This document shows positions 5,737 through 5,744 of a stretch of 5,744 nucleotides of DNA, piece by piece. How positions within the stretch are numbered: the first letter of the stretch is position 1; each line of letters begins with the position of its first letter. The stretch comes from Clostridia bacterium (GTDB lineage Bacteria > Bacillota > Clostridia > Oscillospirales > QAMX01): NCBI GenBank assembly GCA_024404415.1, contig JAKSPX010000111.1:1-5744 (forward strand), written 5' to 3'. The notes under the pieces are model-generated. The model saw only the letters and a program-made list of their open reading frames with translations. It ran no database searches and was not told the origin of the DNA. The position numbers and the translations under genes are program-made.

Positions 5737-5744
5737 GTTAAGAT

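Overview
The window looks like chromosomal DNA from an anaerobic Firmicute, most likely a gut-type Clostridia lineage. The reasons are GC-rich coding DNA with AT-rich gaps, strong GGAGG ribosome sites, a FeoA-FeoB fusion, and an SPFH gene followed by a small Arc-like gene. This is inference from protein style and gene order; no species can be named from the sequence.

Layout. Positions 3-551 (+) hold the last 182 residues of a probable glycoside hydrolase, closed by a strong hairpin terminator (565-617) that lies between two convergent genes. Positions 613-1572 (-) encode a complete GtrB/DPM1-type polyprenyl-phosphate glycosyltransferase with two C-terminal membrane segments. A 120-bp divergent promoter region (1573-1692) separates it from feoAB (1693-4023, +), a fused FeoA-FeoB ferrous-iron transporter with a four-cysteine linker. 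After 80 bp comes a second + strand operon: a membrane SPFH/band-7 protein (4104-5129), then 6 bp later a 67-residue ribbon-helix-helix protein (5136-5339). The operon has a near-consensus promoter (TTGACA, 17 bp, TATCAT) overlaid by a perfect 19-bp palindrome made of phased TGATATCA boxes.

The last 405 bases (5340-5744) contain no convincing gene but are densely structured. There is a long hairpin (5354-5407), then a run of short hairpins with different stem sequences. The first hairpins are separated by GTGAAA linkers and the later ones by the reverse complement TTTCAC, four copies of each. A 20-bp perfect palindrome follows, and two terminator-like hairpins close the window.

How the parts fit. 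The glycosidase, the glycosyltransferase and feoAB are ordinary metabolic and envelope genes with no evident shared pathway. The parts most worth attention are the SPFH/ribbon-helix-helix operon with its possible self-regulation, and the hairpin array downstream of it.
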